DNA of 64,000 bases from Palleronia pelagia (GTDB taxonomy: Bacteria > Pseudomonadota > Alphaproteobacteria > Rhodobacterales > Rhodobacteraceae). Below the pieces are notes generated by a model, which saw nothing but the letters and a program-made list of their open reading frames with translations, ran no database searches and had not been told where the DNA came from. Of this stretch, positions 9,680-18,919 are shown piece by piece; the first letter of the stretch is position 1, and each line of letters opens with the position of its first letter. The stretch covers positions 62,001 through 126,000 of the forward strand of contig NZ_FOCM01000004.1 of the NCBI RefSeq assembly GCF_900110115.1, written 5' to 3'. Both the position numbers and the translations under genes were made by a program.

Positions 9680-12373
9680 TTACTGGATCATGCGCGCGGT
9701 CGACGCGGCCGTCTCGTTGCCCGCCTCGGCGGCGGCGGTCAGCCAGCGGCGCGACTGCGCGGCGGATTGTTCGACGCCCACGCCGTAGGCATAGGCTTGC
9801 GAAAGCAGGTACATCGCCTCGGCATTGCCACCGTCGGCGGACCGGCGCAGCAGGTCCGCATAGCGATCGGAGGTGTCGCCCGCGGCATCGCTGTCGCGCA
9901 CGATCCGCGCCAGTTCCAGTTGCGCCACCGCGTTTCCGTTCTCGGCGGCTTCGGTATAAAGCGCGCGACGGTCTATCTCGGCATTAACGATCTGGCGGAC
10001 CTGCGGGTCCGAGTACTCGAGGAAATTGAGGATTACCGGGATGTCCTCGGTATCGGCGATGCGCAGCAGGCGGATCGACATGCGGGCCGTCTCGTCGGCG
10101 GTCATCTGGATCTCGCCGTCCTGGCGCAGCGACAGGAGGCGGCGCAGCCCGACCGAATAGCCGTCATCGGCCGCCGCCCGGTAAAGCTCCAGCGCACGCG
10201 CCTCATCCGCTTCTTTGCCGCCCAGCTCGCGCAGCGCGTCGCCGATGGCGACCCGTTCCCATCCGTCGCCGCCTGAAGCGGCCTCTGCCACATCGATCCA
10301 TTGACCGACGGCATCGTCGGCCCCGATTTCCCGCAGCACCCGGGCATATTCCAATGCCTTCGACGTGGTGCAGTCGATCGTGCTGCGGATGCGGTTCCGG
10401 TATTCCTCGGTCCGCGAAGCGCTCTCCAGGTAGGGCAGCGCGAACAGCAATGCGTCCACGTCGCCGTTACGCGCGATGGCGTCCGAATAGCGCTGCCAGG
10501 CGGCGTCAGGATCGGTTTCGCCGATCTCGATCAGCGTGCGGATCGCCGCGCCGTTGCCCTCGGCGGCCAAGTCGCGCGCAAGCGTGACCAGCCGCGCGCG
10601 GCGGTCGCCGTCCAGATCCTTCGTGTCCGACAGGAGCGACACCAGCTGCGCCCGGGCGCCCGGCTCGCCCGCGTCGATGGCGCGGTCCAGTCGGTCCTCG
10701 GCGGCGCCGACATCGCCGCGGTTCAGGGCGAGCTTGGCCTCGGCCACGAACAGCGCGCCGCCCGCCTCGCGCGTCATACGGCGCATGGCGTCGCTGGCGC
10801 CGCCGGGCAGGACTTCGTGGAAATTGGCCAGGGAGCGCGACCGCATGTTGACGGCCTGCGATTGCAGTCGGGCCAGTGTCATCGGGTCGTCCTCGACCGT
10901 CAGCTCGTCCAGCCGTCCGGGATCGACCTCGACGGTCGTGTCGCCGGCGAAACTTTCCATCCGGGTCCAGTACTCGGCCTCGGACGGGACCGGCGCCACG
11001 GCCGAGCGGCAGCGGAAGATCGCTTGCAGATCCTGCATCGGCTCGGTCTGGCCGTCCACGTAGACGGCGTTGCGCAGGGTCGACACCACGTCGAGCAGGT
11101 CCTGCTCCGTCTCGGTCTCACGCAGCATCAGACCGGCCAGCCGCATCTGCGCCGCCGACAGGGACGGGTCGATTTCCACGGCCGTCCGGTAGAGCTCGGC
11201 CGCCCGGTCCGCGCCCGCCCAGCGGCCGTCCTCGGCCATCACCAGGTCGCCGCGCTGCACGTAGGCCCAGCCGGGCGTGTCGGGCGCGTCGATCATGCGA
11301 TCGAGCGCCGCCGCTAGCCGGTCGCGCTCCTCGGGCCCGTCGGCCCGGTCGCGGGCGAGGTTCACCAGCCGGATGCGCGCCGTGGGATCGCCGAAATCGG
11401 CCGCTTCCTCGTAGAGCGCGCGGGCCTCGGCCAGGTCTTGTTCGGCCAGCGCACCGCGTTCGAGAATGGCGGCCAGCTGAAGCATGGCGTAGGGCAGATC
11501 GAACCCGGCCGCCTGGCGCAGGCTCTGCATCATCAGGTCGTTGTCCTTCTCGACCTCGATGGCCTCGCGGTGCATCTCGGCCAGGTTCCAGGCGGCGTTG
11601 TGGCCGCCGAGGTCGGCCGCGAAGCGGTACCAGTCCTCGGCCAGGTCGGGATCCGGCGCGACGGCCTCGCCATCGAGGAACACTGCCGCGATGCGGTTCA
11701 CCCGGTCGCACAGGCGCGGATCGAGATCGCCCAGCAGGTCGCCCAGCGCCATGGTCACGGCCACGTCCGGTGCGATGTCCCAATCGTCCAGGTCCCGCTC
11801 GTAGGACAGCTCGACCATGCGCAGAAGCGACGCGCCGTCGCCCGCGTAAGCGGCCTGGCGCCACAGGTCGATGGCGCGGTCCTGGTCGCGCTCGACGCCC
11901 GTGCCTTCGAAAAGCAGGTCGGCCGCCGTGCGCTTGGCCGAGGTGGTTCCGCTCGGGGCAATCTCAAGCACCCTGTCCACGAGGCCGGACTCGGCCAGCT
12001 CCGCCATCCGGCCGGCGGCGACGAGCAGGTCCAGCCGGTCGAGCAGGCGGTTCGTCTCGTCGTAGCTATCGACGACCTCAAGCAGCCGGTCATTGGCCGC
12101 CTCGATGGTGTCGAACCAGCGTTCGGGGTCGTTCTGGCGCAGCAGGCGCAGGTCGCGCCGGATCAGCGCGATGTCGCGTCCGCCGACGGGTCCGCCGTCG
12201 TAGTCCTGCCAGCGTTCGGTCAGCACGTGTTGCGGCGGGCGCGGCAGACAGGTGTCGGAGCCTGCCTCGACCCGGGGCGGATCGAACGGCACCGAGACCG
12301 GGTCGGCGCGGACCGGTCCCGTCAGGGCGACAAGACCCAGGGCGGTGGCGGAGAGGGCGCGTGTGAAGGTCAT
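9680..12373 (-). CDS. Large periplasmic Sel1/TPR-like repeat protein of the alginate-like operon
   Basis: An 897-aa protein made mainly of helical Sel1-like repeats, for example YRTAVEIDPSLSAAQMRLAGLM, YRAAADDGYSVGLRRLL and LRRSADGGNAEAMYLLSQAY. The start giving MTFTRALSATALGLVAL has GGAGGA upstream, better than an ATG 30 bases earlier. A signal peptide ends near PVRADP and no lipobox Cys is present. By position and repeat type it may replace AlgK, the Sel1-type outer-membrane scaffold of Pseudomonas, but it is about twice AlgK's length and is not predicted to be lipidated. It probably binds other periplasmic export components. Confidence 0.8.
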   Translation of the reverse strand: MTFTRALSATALGLVALTGPVRADPVSVPFDPPRVEAGSDTCLPRPPQHVLTERWQDYDGGPVGGRDIALIRRDLRLLRQNDPERWFDTIEAANDRLLEVVDSYDETNRLLDRLDLLVAAGRMAELAESGLVDRVLEIAPSGTTSAKRTAADLLFEGTGVERDQDRAIDLWRQAAYAGDGASLLRMVELSYERDLDDWDIAPDVAVTMALGDLLGDLDPRLCDRVNRIAAVFLDGEAVAPDPDLAEDWYRFAADLGGHNAAWNLAEMHREAIEVEKDNDLMMQSLRQAAGFDLPYAMLQLAAILERGALAEQDLAEARALYEEAADFGDPTARIRLVNLARDRADGPEERDRLAAALDRMIDAPDTPGWAYVQRGDLVMAEDGRWAGADRAAELYRTAVEIDPSLSAAQMRLAGLMLRETETEQDLLDVVSTLRNAVYVDGQTEPMQDLQAIFRCRSAVAPVPSEAEYWTRMESFAGDTTVEVDPGRLDELTVEDDPMTLARLQSQAVNMRSRSLANFHEVLPGGASDAMRRMTREAGGALFVAEAKLALNRGDVGAAEDRLDRAIDAGEPGARAQLVSLLSDTKDLDGDRRARLVTLARDLAAEGNGAAIRTLIEIGETDPDAAWQRYSDAIARNGDVDALLFALPYLESASRTEEYRNRIRSTIDCTTSKALEYARVLREIGADDAVGQWIDVAEAASGGDGWERVAIGDALRELGGKEADEARALELYRAAADDGYSVGLRRLLSLRQDGEIQMTADETARMSIRLLRIADTEDIPVILNFLEYSDPQVRQIVNAEIDRRALYTEAAENGNAVAQLELARIVRDSDAAGDTSDRYADLLRRSADGGNAEAMYLLSQAYAYGVGVEQSAAQSRRWLTAAAEAGNETAASTARMIQ

Positions 12374-12405
12374 GGTGGGGTCCTCCGGGTCGAGGCGTGT
12401 CAAGG

Positions 12406-13023
12406 TCAGTCGGCGTAGGTGCTGTCGGCGGCGACGAGCCCGCCGTCATCGGTGACGATCACCGTGGTCGCGGTGCCGCGGCGCAGGTCGACCGGGTCGA
12501 GGCTGGCCAGCGTCTCGCCGTCCTGGCGCAGCTCGAAGGTCAGCGTCAGCGGCGCCTTCAGGCCGACCGCGTCGTGGCCGTTGGGCGCGACGTCGGACAG
12601 GGCGGCCGTCTCGGCCTCGGTGGCGTAGAGATCGAAGCTCTCCATCTCGCCGAGGTTGTAGAGCAGCAGGTCCGCCTGGGCCGGGCTTTCGGTCACGCCG
12701 TCCTCGATCAGCGGCTGCGCCTCGGCCGAGGACAGCACGGTGTAGTGGGTGCTGGCGCCGACCTCGACGGTGGTCTCCTCGTCGCCGACGGAGATGGTAA
12801 CTTCGCCCGGGGAGACCTCGGCATAGGGCGTGAGGCCCGCGTCGGTGGGATCGAGCACGGTGCCGTCGACCGTGACATTGTTCGCCTCGGGCGCGATCAC
12901 GCGCAGGAAGGACGCGTCGGGCGAGGACGGATCGGGATAAAGTCCCTCGTCCTGCGCCACCGCGGGCAGCGCGGGCAGCAGGGCGATGGGAAGGCTGAGC
13001 AGGAGCGTTCGCTTGGTCATCAT
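12406..13023 (-). CDS. algF: Alginate O-acetylation protein AlgF
   Basis: A 205-aa exported protein with a signal peptide (LLLSLPIALLPALPAVAQ) and the AlgF-type start of the mature chain, GLYPDPSSPDASFLRVIAP. AlgF is a periplasmic partner of AlgI, AlgJ and AlgX in acetylating mannuronate residues. Two adjacent ATGs overlap the algX stop codon (ATGA); GGA lies about eight bases before the first. The rest is beta-rich, with YTVLSSAEAQPL and LTFELRQDGE resembling the family. Its own catalytic activity is not established in the family. Confidence 0.85.
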   Translation of the reverse strand: MMTKRTLLLSLPIALLPALPAVAQDEGLYPDPSSPDASFLRVIAPEANNVTVDGTVLDPTDAGLTPYAEVSPGEVTISVGDEETTVEVGASTHYTVLSSAEAQPLIEDGVTESPAQADLLLYNLGEMESFDLYATEAETAALSDVAPNGHDAVGLKAPLTLTFELRQDGETLASLDPVDLRRGTATTVIVTDDGGLVAADSTYAD

Positions 13024-14336
13024 GTCTGGGGTCCTTTCACGGTACATGTGGAGATAGTCGCGCCGTCGTCGGCCGGCTGGTCGAGCTTAACGCGCACTTG
13101 GGTGTAGTCGTCGCGCCAAAGCGGGCGCGCATACTCGTAAAACCAGCGGGTGGGTCCGACCCGTTCGGAGCGCTGGATGATCGCGTCACCGGTCAAGCCG
13201 TCCTCGGTGGTGAAGCTCAGCACGGCCCGGCGGCCATTGGCGCTGCCGGTGTCCACGCCCAGATAGGTCTCGGGCGTGAACCGATCGGCTGGCAGATCGG
13301 CGGTCAGGACGCGCGGCTCCGGATTGGCCGTCTCGAGCGGCTCGCAATTCGCACCCGCCGCCGCGATCAGCTCGCGCAGCGGGCGTTCGCCAAAGCCACC
13401 GAGGTTGTTGTAGATCGGGTTTTCCCAGATCAGGACGCGCGGCGCGGTCTCGCGGAATTCTCCGGACAGCAGGAACGACGTGATGCCGCCGAACTGGTTG
13501 CCGCCGGTGATCGAGTAGTTGGCGACCTGCGCCTGGGTCTCGACCGAAATGGAATCCTCGAAGTTGAACGTCCCTTCGTCCGACATCGACGTGCCGACCA
13601 GCGCGATGGGCGGACCCGCGCTGTCGGCCGCGAAGATCCCACCGCCGTCGGCGTCGCCGCCGACCTCGGTCGTCTCGAACCGCTCGGTCCGCGGCAGCGG
13701 CAGGCTTTCGCGGCAGAAGCTCTGGATGTGGCGCCGCAGGGCCGAGTCCATCGGCTTGCTTCCGGTCGAGGTCATGTCGATCTCGGTCGTGGGCATGTCG
13801 TCCAGCGCCGGGGTCTCGTCGATCCGGTCGGCGATGGCGCCGGCCACGGCCCGCGCGCCGGCGGGCGTCCAGTGGAAGTCGAGCCCGATGAAGGGCGCGC
13901 GGTCCTCGGGCAGCGCCCGCATCGCGGCGACCGTGTCGATCGCGGCCACGCCGGCGGCGTCGAGCTCGGACAGGAACGCGGCGTAGCCGGTCTGTGCCAG
14001 GTCCTCGTCATAGCCGTAATCGGCTGCCGCCGCGGGCAACTTGCCGGGCATGGCGAGGCTTTTCGTCGGGACGGGCACGTAGATCAGCTGCGTCCCCCGC
14101 TCGGCAAGGACGCGGCTCAAGGTGCCCACCGTCTCGGCCGCGGCGGTCGACAGCGGGTGGTAGGTCCGCATGTTCAGGTTCAGGCGATAGAAGAACCCGT
14201 CCTGCCCTTCCAACACGGGCAGTTCGTCGGCGGTGGCAAGCCCGCGGCAGTCGTAGGCCGAGGCGTCCTGTGCGGCGGCCAGTCCGGTGCCGGCCACGAG
14301 AAGCCCCGCGGCCAGGGGAAGCGATCGGAAGCTCAT
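13020..14336 (-). CDS. algX: Alginate O-acetyltransferase AlgX
   Basis: A 438-aa periplasmic SGNH-like acetyltransferase with a signal peptide (LAAGLLVAGTGLAAAQ). The catalytic residues are visible: DFHW with D153 and H155, and GTSMS with nucleophile S250, matching the Asp-His-Ser triad of AlgX. The C-terminal portion from about residue 340 is beta-rich and fits the carbohydrate-binding module of AlgX. In Pseudomonas, AlgX transfers acetyl groups onto the polymer. It overlaps algF by four bases and the preceding gene by four bases, so translation is coupled. Confidence 0.9.
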   Translation of the reverse strand: MSFRSLPLAAGLLVAGTGLAAAQDASAYDCRGLATADELPVLEGQDGFFYRLNLNMRTYHPLSTAAAETVGTLSRVLAERGTQLIYVPVPTKSLAMPGKLPAAAADYGYDEDLAQTGYAAFLSELDAAGVAAIDTVAAMRALPEDRAPFIGLDFHWTPAGARAVAGAIADRIDETPALDDMPTTEIDMTSTGSKPMDSALRRHIQSFCRESLPLPRTERFETTEVGGDADGGGIFAADSAGPPIALVGTSMSDEGTFNFEDSISVETQAQVANYSITGGNQFGGITSFLLSGEFRETAPRVLIWENPIYNNLGGFGERPLRELIAAAGANCEPLETANPEPRVLTADLPADRFTPETYLGVDTGSANGRRAVLSFTTEDGLTGDAIIQRSERVGPTRWFYEYARPLWRDDYTQVRVKLDQPADDGATISTCTVKGPQT

Positions 14337-15058
14337 TGCGTGTCCTTTCCGGTGTCGTCGTTGCGGGCGTCGAGCTGCGCGAGCAGCGAGCGCGCGGCGG
14401 TGCGGGTGCCCAGCGTGTCGCCATCCTCGGCGGCCAGGGACAGGATCCCGCGCAGCCGATCGGGTGCGACCGCGCCCGGGTTCTGCAGGGCGTTCGACCC
14501 GATCCGGAGGGCCGCCGCGCCGTCACCGGCCTCGGCCCGTTCCAGCAGCAGCGACCGGGCCCGGTCGGGATGGCGGCCGAAGGGTTCGCCGGTCTCGTAG
14601 AACCGCGCCAGCGCCTCGCCCGCCTCGGGATAGCCCTGCACCGCCATGGTGCGCATGGCGTTCTCAAGGTGGTCGAGCCGCTTGTCCGACACGTCGAGAC
14701 CGGGGCGTTCGAGGATGCGGATCAGCGGGCCCAGCGCGTAGTCGCGCCCGGTGAACACGGCCGAGGCGTAGTAGAGCGCGGCATCGCCAACCAGGTCGTC
14801 GGCGTTGTCGAGCTCCATCAGACGGTTGGCATAGCGGAACGCGGCTAGGCCGTCGCCCGCATCGGCGAGCGCCCGCATCTCGGGGAAACTCAGGTAGCCG
14901 TCGTTCAACATGCGCTTGCGGTCGCGTTGCAGCTGCCAGGTGGGCAGATCGTCCGTCCGGGTCACGCGGTCGTCGATGACCGCCTGCGCGGCCAGGGGAC
15001 CCGCGAGCGAAACGGCGATAAGGCCCGCGAGGGCCGCGGGAAGGCGTCGATCAGCCAT
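14333..15058 (-). CDS. Periplasmic Sel1-like repeat protein, alginate-like operon
   Basis: A 241-aa protein with a signal peptide (LPAALAGLIAVSLAGPLAAQA) and no lipobox. The mature part is helical with Sel1/TPR-like units such as ADAGDGLAAFRYANRLMEL, AVQGYPEAGEALARFYETG and AEAGDGAAALRIGSNALQ. It lies between algJ and algX and overlaps both, so it probably works with the acetylation machinery or the export scaffold. It is a second candidate for an AlgK-like function but lacks the lipid anchor. No gene symbol is assigned. Confidence 0.78.
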   Translation of the reverse strand: MADRRLPAALAGLIAVSLAGPLAAQAVIDDRVTRTDDLPTWQLQRDRKRMLNDGYLSFPEMRALADAGDGLAAFRYANRLMELDNADDLVGDAALYYASAVFTGRDYALGPLIRILERPGLDVSDKRLDHLENAMRTMAVQGYPEAGEALARFYETGEPFGRHPDRARSLLLERAEAGDGAAALRIGSNALQNPGAVAPDRLRGILSLAAEDGDTLGTRTAARSLLAQLDARNDDTGKDTQ

Positions 15059-16121
15059 TGCTGGCCTCCTCGGTGTCGGTGTGTTTCGGCGCGCCCAGGT
15101 AGCGGACCGGGAATTCCCAGATCACGTGCGCGGGCGGCGCATCGGCGAAGGCCGGGTCGGAAAGAACATCGCGCATGGGCGCGATCGGGCCCCGGCCCTC
15201 TTCGGCCAGGTTCAGGATGTCGCGCCCGAGCGCGATCTTGAGCGCGGGGACGAAGCTCCAGGCCTCGTTCGCGCTGTAGCTCGTGCCGACGAGCACCGTG
15301 TCGATGGGGTCGTCGTCGGAGGCGAAGATGCCGCCTTCCGTCGCGTCGGCTTCCTCTGCCACGTAAGGGGTGACCCGCTCGGGTCCAAGCCCCACCCGGG
15401 GCGCGAAATCGTCGGTGGTGACGAACGAAACAAGGTCACCGATGAATTCTTCGGGTCGTGCCGGGACCTTGGCGAACTCCTTGTCGCCGCGAGAAATTTT
15501 TTCGGAACCCGCCACGGCCTCGGCCACGTCCGCGGCGCCCGCGGGGGTCCAGTGGGTATCGCGGGTCAGGAAAACCGGATCGCCGTCCACATCGGCCAGG
15601 GCGGGGCGGGTATCGACGCTCTCGACCCCAGCCTCGTGCAGCGCGGCGCGAAAGGCGAGATACTGCTCTTCCATCGCGGCGCCGGCCTCGGCATCGCCCC
15701 GGTCGCGGTAGATGTCGATCTTGGCCGGAACCGGCACGACGGTCAGCTCGCTGCCCAGGGCATCGAGCTCGGCGTCGACCTCTTCGATGATGCGGGTCGC
15801 GGTCGCGATCTCGGGCGTCGTGGCGCGCTGGAACTCCTCGTCGGAGAACAGCCAGCCGTCCTCGCCCGCGGTGACGCCGTCGCGGCCCTCGCCGATCAGC
15901 GCGTAGCGCGCCGCGCCGATGAGGCCCACGGCCGTGTCGCGATGGGGCTGCGCCTGCCCGTAGAGCGTGTCGAGCGACAGCGCCGCGCGGCCGGTGACCA
16001 CGTCGCCCTCGACCTCGCCGGGCAGCCCCTCGCCGAAGATGGCGAGGTTCACGACCACGGCGTAGCCCAGGAACAGGATCGGGACGCTGTAGCGTATGGT
16101 CTTCAGGATCGTCTGCATCAT
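15051..16121 (-). CDS. algJ: Alginate O-acetyltransferase AlgJ
   Basis: A 356-aa protein with one N-terminal membrane anchor (YSVPILFLGYAVVVNLAIF) and a periplasmic SGNH-like domain. The catalytic elements are DTHW (D188, H190) and GTSYS (S281), close to their spacing in Pseudomonas AlgJ. AlgJ is thought to receive acetyl groups delivered across the membrane by AlgI and pass them on toward AlgX and the polymer. It follows algI after nine bases. No key residue is missing. Confidence 0.92.
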   Translation of the reverse strand: MMQTILKTIRYSVPILFLGYAVVVNLAIFGEGLPGEVEGDVVTGRAALSLDTLYGQAQPHRDTAVGLIGAARYALIGEGRDGVTAGEDGWLFSDEEFQRATTPEIATATRIIEEVDAELDALGSELTVVPVPAKIDIYRDRGDAEAGAAMEEQYLAFRAALHEAGVESVDTRPALADVDGDPVFLTRDTHWTPAGAADVAEAVAGSEKISRGDKEFAKVPARPEEFIGDLVSFVTTDDFAPRVGLGPERVTPYVAEEADATEGGIFASDDDPIDTVLVGTSYSANEAWSFVPALKIALGRDILNLAEEGRGPIAPMRDVLSDPAFADAPPAHVIWEFPVRYLGAPKHTDTEEASNG

Positions 16122-16130
16122 GTCGGTCCT

Positions 16131-17552
16131 TCAGAACTGGAAGTAGAGGAAGGGCGAGAAGCTCTGCTCGGCGAGCTTCAGGATCGTGAGGGTCGCCAGC
16201 GCGGTGACCGCGATGGGCGGAACGATGGCGCTGGTCGCCGTCAGCGTGCCGTCTGGACGCGGCGACAGCGGGCCATCCACCGCGCGGCCGAGCCAGGGCT
16301 CGATCATCGCCACGAGGATGGCCAGGATCAGCACGGCGACGCTTTCGCCGGTGATCTCGAAGGCCGCCGCCGGCGACAGGGCGATGCCGTTGGCCCCGAA
16401 CATGCCCGCGAAGACCTGCCCCGCCTCGACCACGGATGTCGCGCGGAACACGACCCAGCCGAGCAGCACGACGATCAGCGTGCGCAGCAGCGCGGCGGTC
16501 GAGCGGGACGTGGCCCAGCCCGAGAACCGCTCCCACGCCAGCCACGCGCCGTGCCAGAAGCCCCAGATCACGAAGGTCCAGGCCGCGCCGTGCCAAAGGC
16601 CCCCCAGCACCATGATCGTCATCAGGTTGACGTGGGTGCGCACGGGACCCAGGCGGTTGCCGCCCAGCGGGATGTAGAGGTAGTCGCGCAGCCAGACCGA
16701 CAGCGAGATGTGCCAGCGGCGCCAGAACTCGGTGATCGAGCGCGAGATATAGGGCGCGTTGAAATTCTCGGTGAAGCGGAAGCCCAGCATCATGCCAAGC
16801 CCGATCGCCATGTCCGAATAGCCCGAGAAATCGAAGTAGAGCTGCATCATGTACGCAACGGCCCCAGCCCAGGCGAGCGCCATGGACGGATCGGGCGTCG
16901 AGAAGGCAAGGTCGGCCAGCGGGGCCACGGCATCGGCCAGCAGCACCTTCTTCGCCAGCCCGATGAAGAAGCGCATCATCCCGTCCGAGAACATCTGGAC
17001 CGAGTGGGTGCGGTGCCGGAACTGGTGGGCCAGATCCTTGTAGCGCAGGATCGGCCCAGCGATGAGCTGCGGGAACAGCGCGATGAACGCCGCGAAGTCG
17101 AGCGGGTTCACGTCCTCGGGCGCATCGCCGCGATAGGTATCGACGAGATAGCTCACCGACTGGAACACGTAGAACGACACGCCGATGGGCAGGATGATCT
17201 GCCAGTGCACACCGATGGCGTCGGGCGTGGTGCCAACAAGCCCGGTCAGGCTATCGAGGAAGAAGTTGAAATACTTGAAGAAGCCCAGCACAGCGAGGCA
17301 ACCCGCCACGCCGATCCCGGTCCAGACCCTGGCGATCCGGTCGGTCGCGGCATGACGGATCATGCGGCCGGTGATCCAGGTCCAGGCCGTCGTGCCGATC
17401 AGCAGCAACAGGAAATCGACCCGCCACCACGCGTAGAAGACGTAGGAGACGCCCAGCAGCGTCAGCGACTTCCAGCGGCCCGGCGTCAGGTAGTAGAGCG
17501 CCAGCGCCAGCGGCAGGAACAGGAACAGGAAAGTCTCAGAGGAAAAGACCAT
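16131..17552 (-). CDS. algI: MBOAT-family acetyl transporter AlgI
   Basis: A 473-aa polytopic membrane O-acyltransferase. It begins MVFSSETFLFLFLPLALALYY, a typical AlgI/DltB-type N-terminus, and contains FWRRWHISLSVWLRDYLYIP and the conserved-His segment LGGLWHGAAWTFVIWGFWHG. AlgI moves acetyl groups from a cytoplasmic donor to periplasmic AlgJ/AlgX. The stop of the epimerase-like gene overlaps this start by one base. The sequence looks intact, so polymer acetylation is likely. Confidence 0.94.
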   Translation of the reverse strand: MVFSSETFLFLFLPLALALYYLTPGRWKSLTLLGVSYVFYAWWRVDFLLLLIGTTAWTWITGRMIRHAATDRIARVWTGIGVAGCLAVLGFFKYFNFFLDSLTGLVGTTPDAIGVHWQIILPIGVSFYVFQSVSYLVDTYRGDAPEDVNPLDFAAFIALFPQLIAGPILRYKDLAHQFRHRTHSVQMFSDGMMRFFIGLAKKVLLADAVAPLADLAFSTPDPSMALAWAGAVAYMMQLYFDFSGYSDMAIGLGMMLGFRFTENFNAPYISRSITEFWRRWHISLSVWLRDYLYIPLGGNRLGPVRTHVNLMTIMVLGGLWHGAAWTFVIWGFWHGAWLAWERFSGWATSRSTAALLRTLIVVLLGWVVFRATSVVEAGQVFAGMFGANGIALSPAAAFEITGESVAVLILAILVAMIEPWLGRAVDGPLSPRPDGTLTATSAIVPPIAVTALATLTILKLAEQSFSPFLYFQF

Positions 17553-18919
17553 CAGGTGGTGCCCTCTCCGGAACAGGTTTCAAAAGCGGCCTGCGCGGCG
17601 TCGCGGCGCAGGGGCGTGGGGTCGAGCGAGCGGACGCCGTCGACGCTCAGCTCGTCCGTGTCGGCGCGCAGGAAGGCAGGCGTCATCTGGTCGAGGTCAC
17701 CCGACAGCAGCCGCGGGCGCTGATCGCGGAAATCGTTGGCGTGCAGGCGGATCTCGGCAAGGCCGGTGCCCCGCAGCCCCATGCGGTTGCCCGCGAAGGT
17801 GCTGGAAGTGACGAGCACGCGGGTCTCGGGGCGTTGCCGGTCGATCATCAGGCCGGGGCCGTCATTGTCGACGAGGCGGCTGTCGCTGACGATGGCGGTG
17901 CCGGCGCCGCGCATGGCCAGACCCGCGCCATTGTTGCCGGCGATCTCGACATTTTGCATGAGCACGCAGGTCGCGCCCTGCGCCAGCGTGGCGCCGGACC
18001 CGTCGAAGCCGTTCACGGCCACGTCCGAAAGCCGCATCGCGCGGCTGGTATCGTCCACGCGCAGGCCCTTGCCCTGCCCCCCATCGAGGTCGATATCGAC
18101 AAGACCCATCCCGGTGACCCCGGACAGGTGCAGCGCCTGTGGTCCGCCGGTGTCTCGCACCGAAAGGCCCGCCAGGGTGCCGCCGTCGACATCGCGCAGC
18201 ATCAGGCCGGTGCCCCGCGCGCCGTCGATGGTGTTCTCGCTCAGGTTCACGCCATCGAGCCCTTGCAGGACCACGCCGCGCATGTCTTTGAAATCGTTTC
18301 CGGTCATCGCTGCCGGGCTACCGAAGCTCATCAGGCCCCGGCCGCCCAGGAACAGCCCGGCACTGTAGGGCCGATCACCGTAGCCGAGACCGGTGAGGGT
18401 CGCGTTCTTCAGCGACAGGCTTTGCGGGCCCAGCGCGGCGATGAAGGGACGGAAGCCCTCGATCTCGGGGTGGATGTCCGGCCCCGCGGCGACGGTCGCG
18501 CCGTCCACCGCGAGTTGCCCGAAGGCCAGGACATAGCTGCCCGCACCGCGCGACAGCTCAAGCCGGTCGCCCGCTTCAAGGCGCAGGGACGCGCCCTGCA
18601 GAAGCACGATGGGCAGCTCGGCCGAAAAGCCGTCCGCGTCCCGGGTCAGCACGTCCGGGTGGCCCTTGGCGTCCAGAAGATCGTCCAGCTCGGCCAGGGT
18701 CACGTCGCCCGCGCTCAGGTAGATCGCGTCGCCGTCCCGCGCCTCGGCCAGCAGGTCGGAGTCGATTTCGACCCCGCCGCCGGTGGCGAGCTGCGTCAAC
18801 GCCAGCCGCACGCCAGAGACCGAGGCGCGAACCTCGTCCTGGGCGACGGCGGGCGCGGCCAACGGCAGCGCAAGCGCCGCCGCCAGGCCGAAACGGGTGA
18901 GCCATTCAGGCGCGCGCAT
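17552..18919 (-). CDS. algG: AlgG-like beta-helix protein without the epimerase DPHD motif
   Basis: A 455-aa periplasmic protein with a signal peptide (LAAALALPLAAPAVAQ) and a parallel beta-helix of repeated short units (residues about 150-400). The stretch FRPFIAALGPQSLSLKNA resembles the FRPF region of AlgG, the mannuronan C5-epimerase. Where AlgG has YGIDPHDRS, this protein reads GTGLMLRDVDGG (residues 236-247), so the catalytic DPHD is absent. It may be a structural homologue that protects or guides the polymer. The start is placed at MRAPEWLTRF, with GGAAGG eight bases upstream; it overlaps the manC end by 14 bases. Confidence 0.8.
   Translation of the reverse strand: MRAPEWLTRFGLAAALALPLAAPAVAQDEVRASVSGVRLALTQLATGGGVEIDSDLLAEARDGDAIYLSAGDVTLAELDDLLDAKGHPDVLTRDADGFSAELPIVLLQGASLRLEAGDRLELSRGAGSYVLAFGQLAVDGATVAAGPDIHPEIEGFRPFIAALGPQSLSLKNATLTGLGYGDRPYSAGLFLGGRGLMSFGSPAAMTGNDFKDMRGVVLQGLDGVNLSENTIDGARGTGLMLRDVDGGTLAGLSVRDTGGPQALHLSGVTGMGLVDIDLDGGQGKGLRVDDTSRAMRLSDVAVNGFDGSGATLAQGATCVLMQNVEIAGNNGAGLAMRGAGTAIVSDSRLVDNDGPGLMIDRQRPETRVLVTSSTFAGNRMGLRGTGLAEIRLHANDFRDQRPRLLSGDLDQMTPAFLRADTDELSVDGVRSLDPTPLRRDAAQAAFETCSGEGTT

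Noticed and set aside
14910-17723. Long plus-strand open frame across algJ and algI
   Set aside because: Shadow frame opposite well-supported genes; composition is unnatural and no motif is present.
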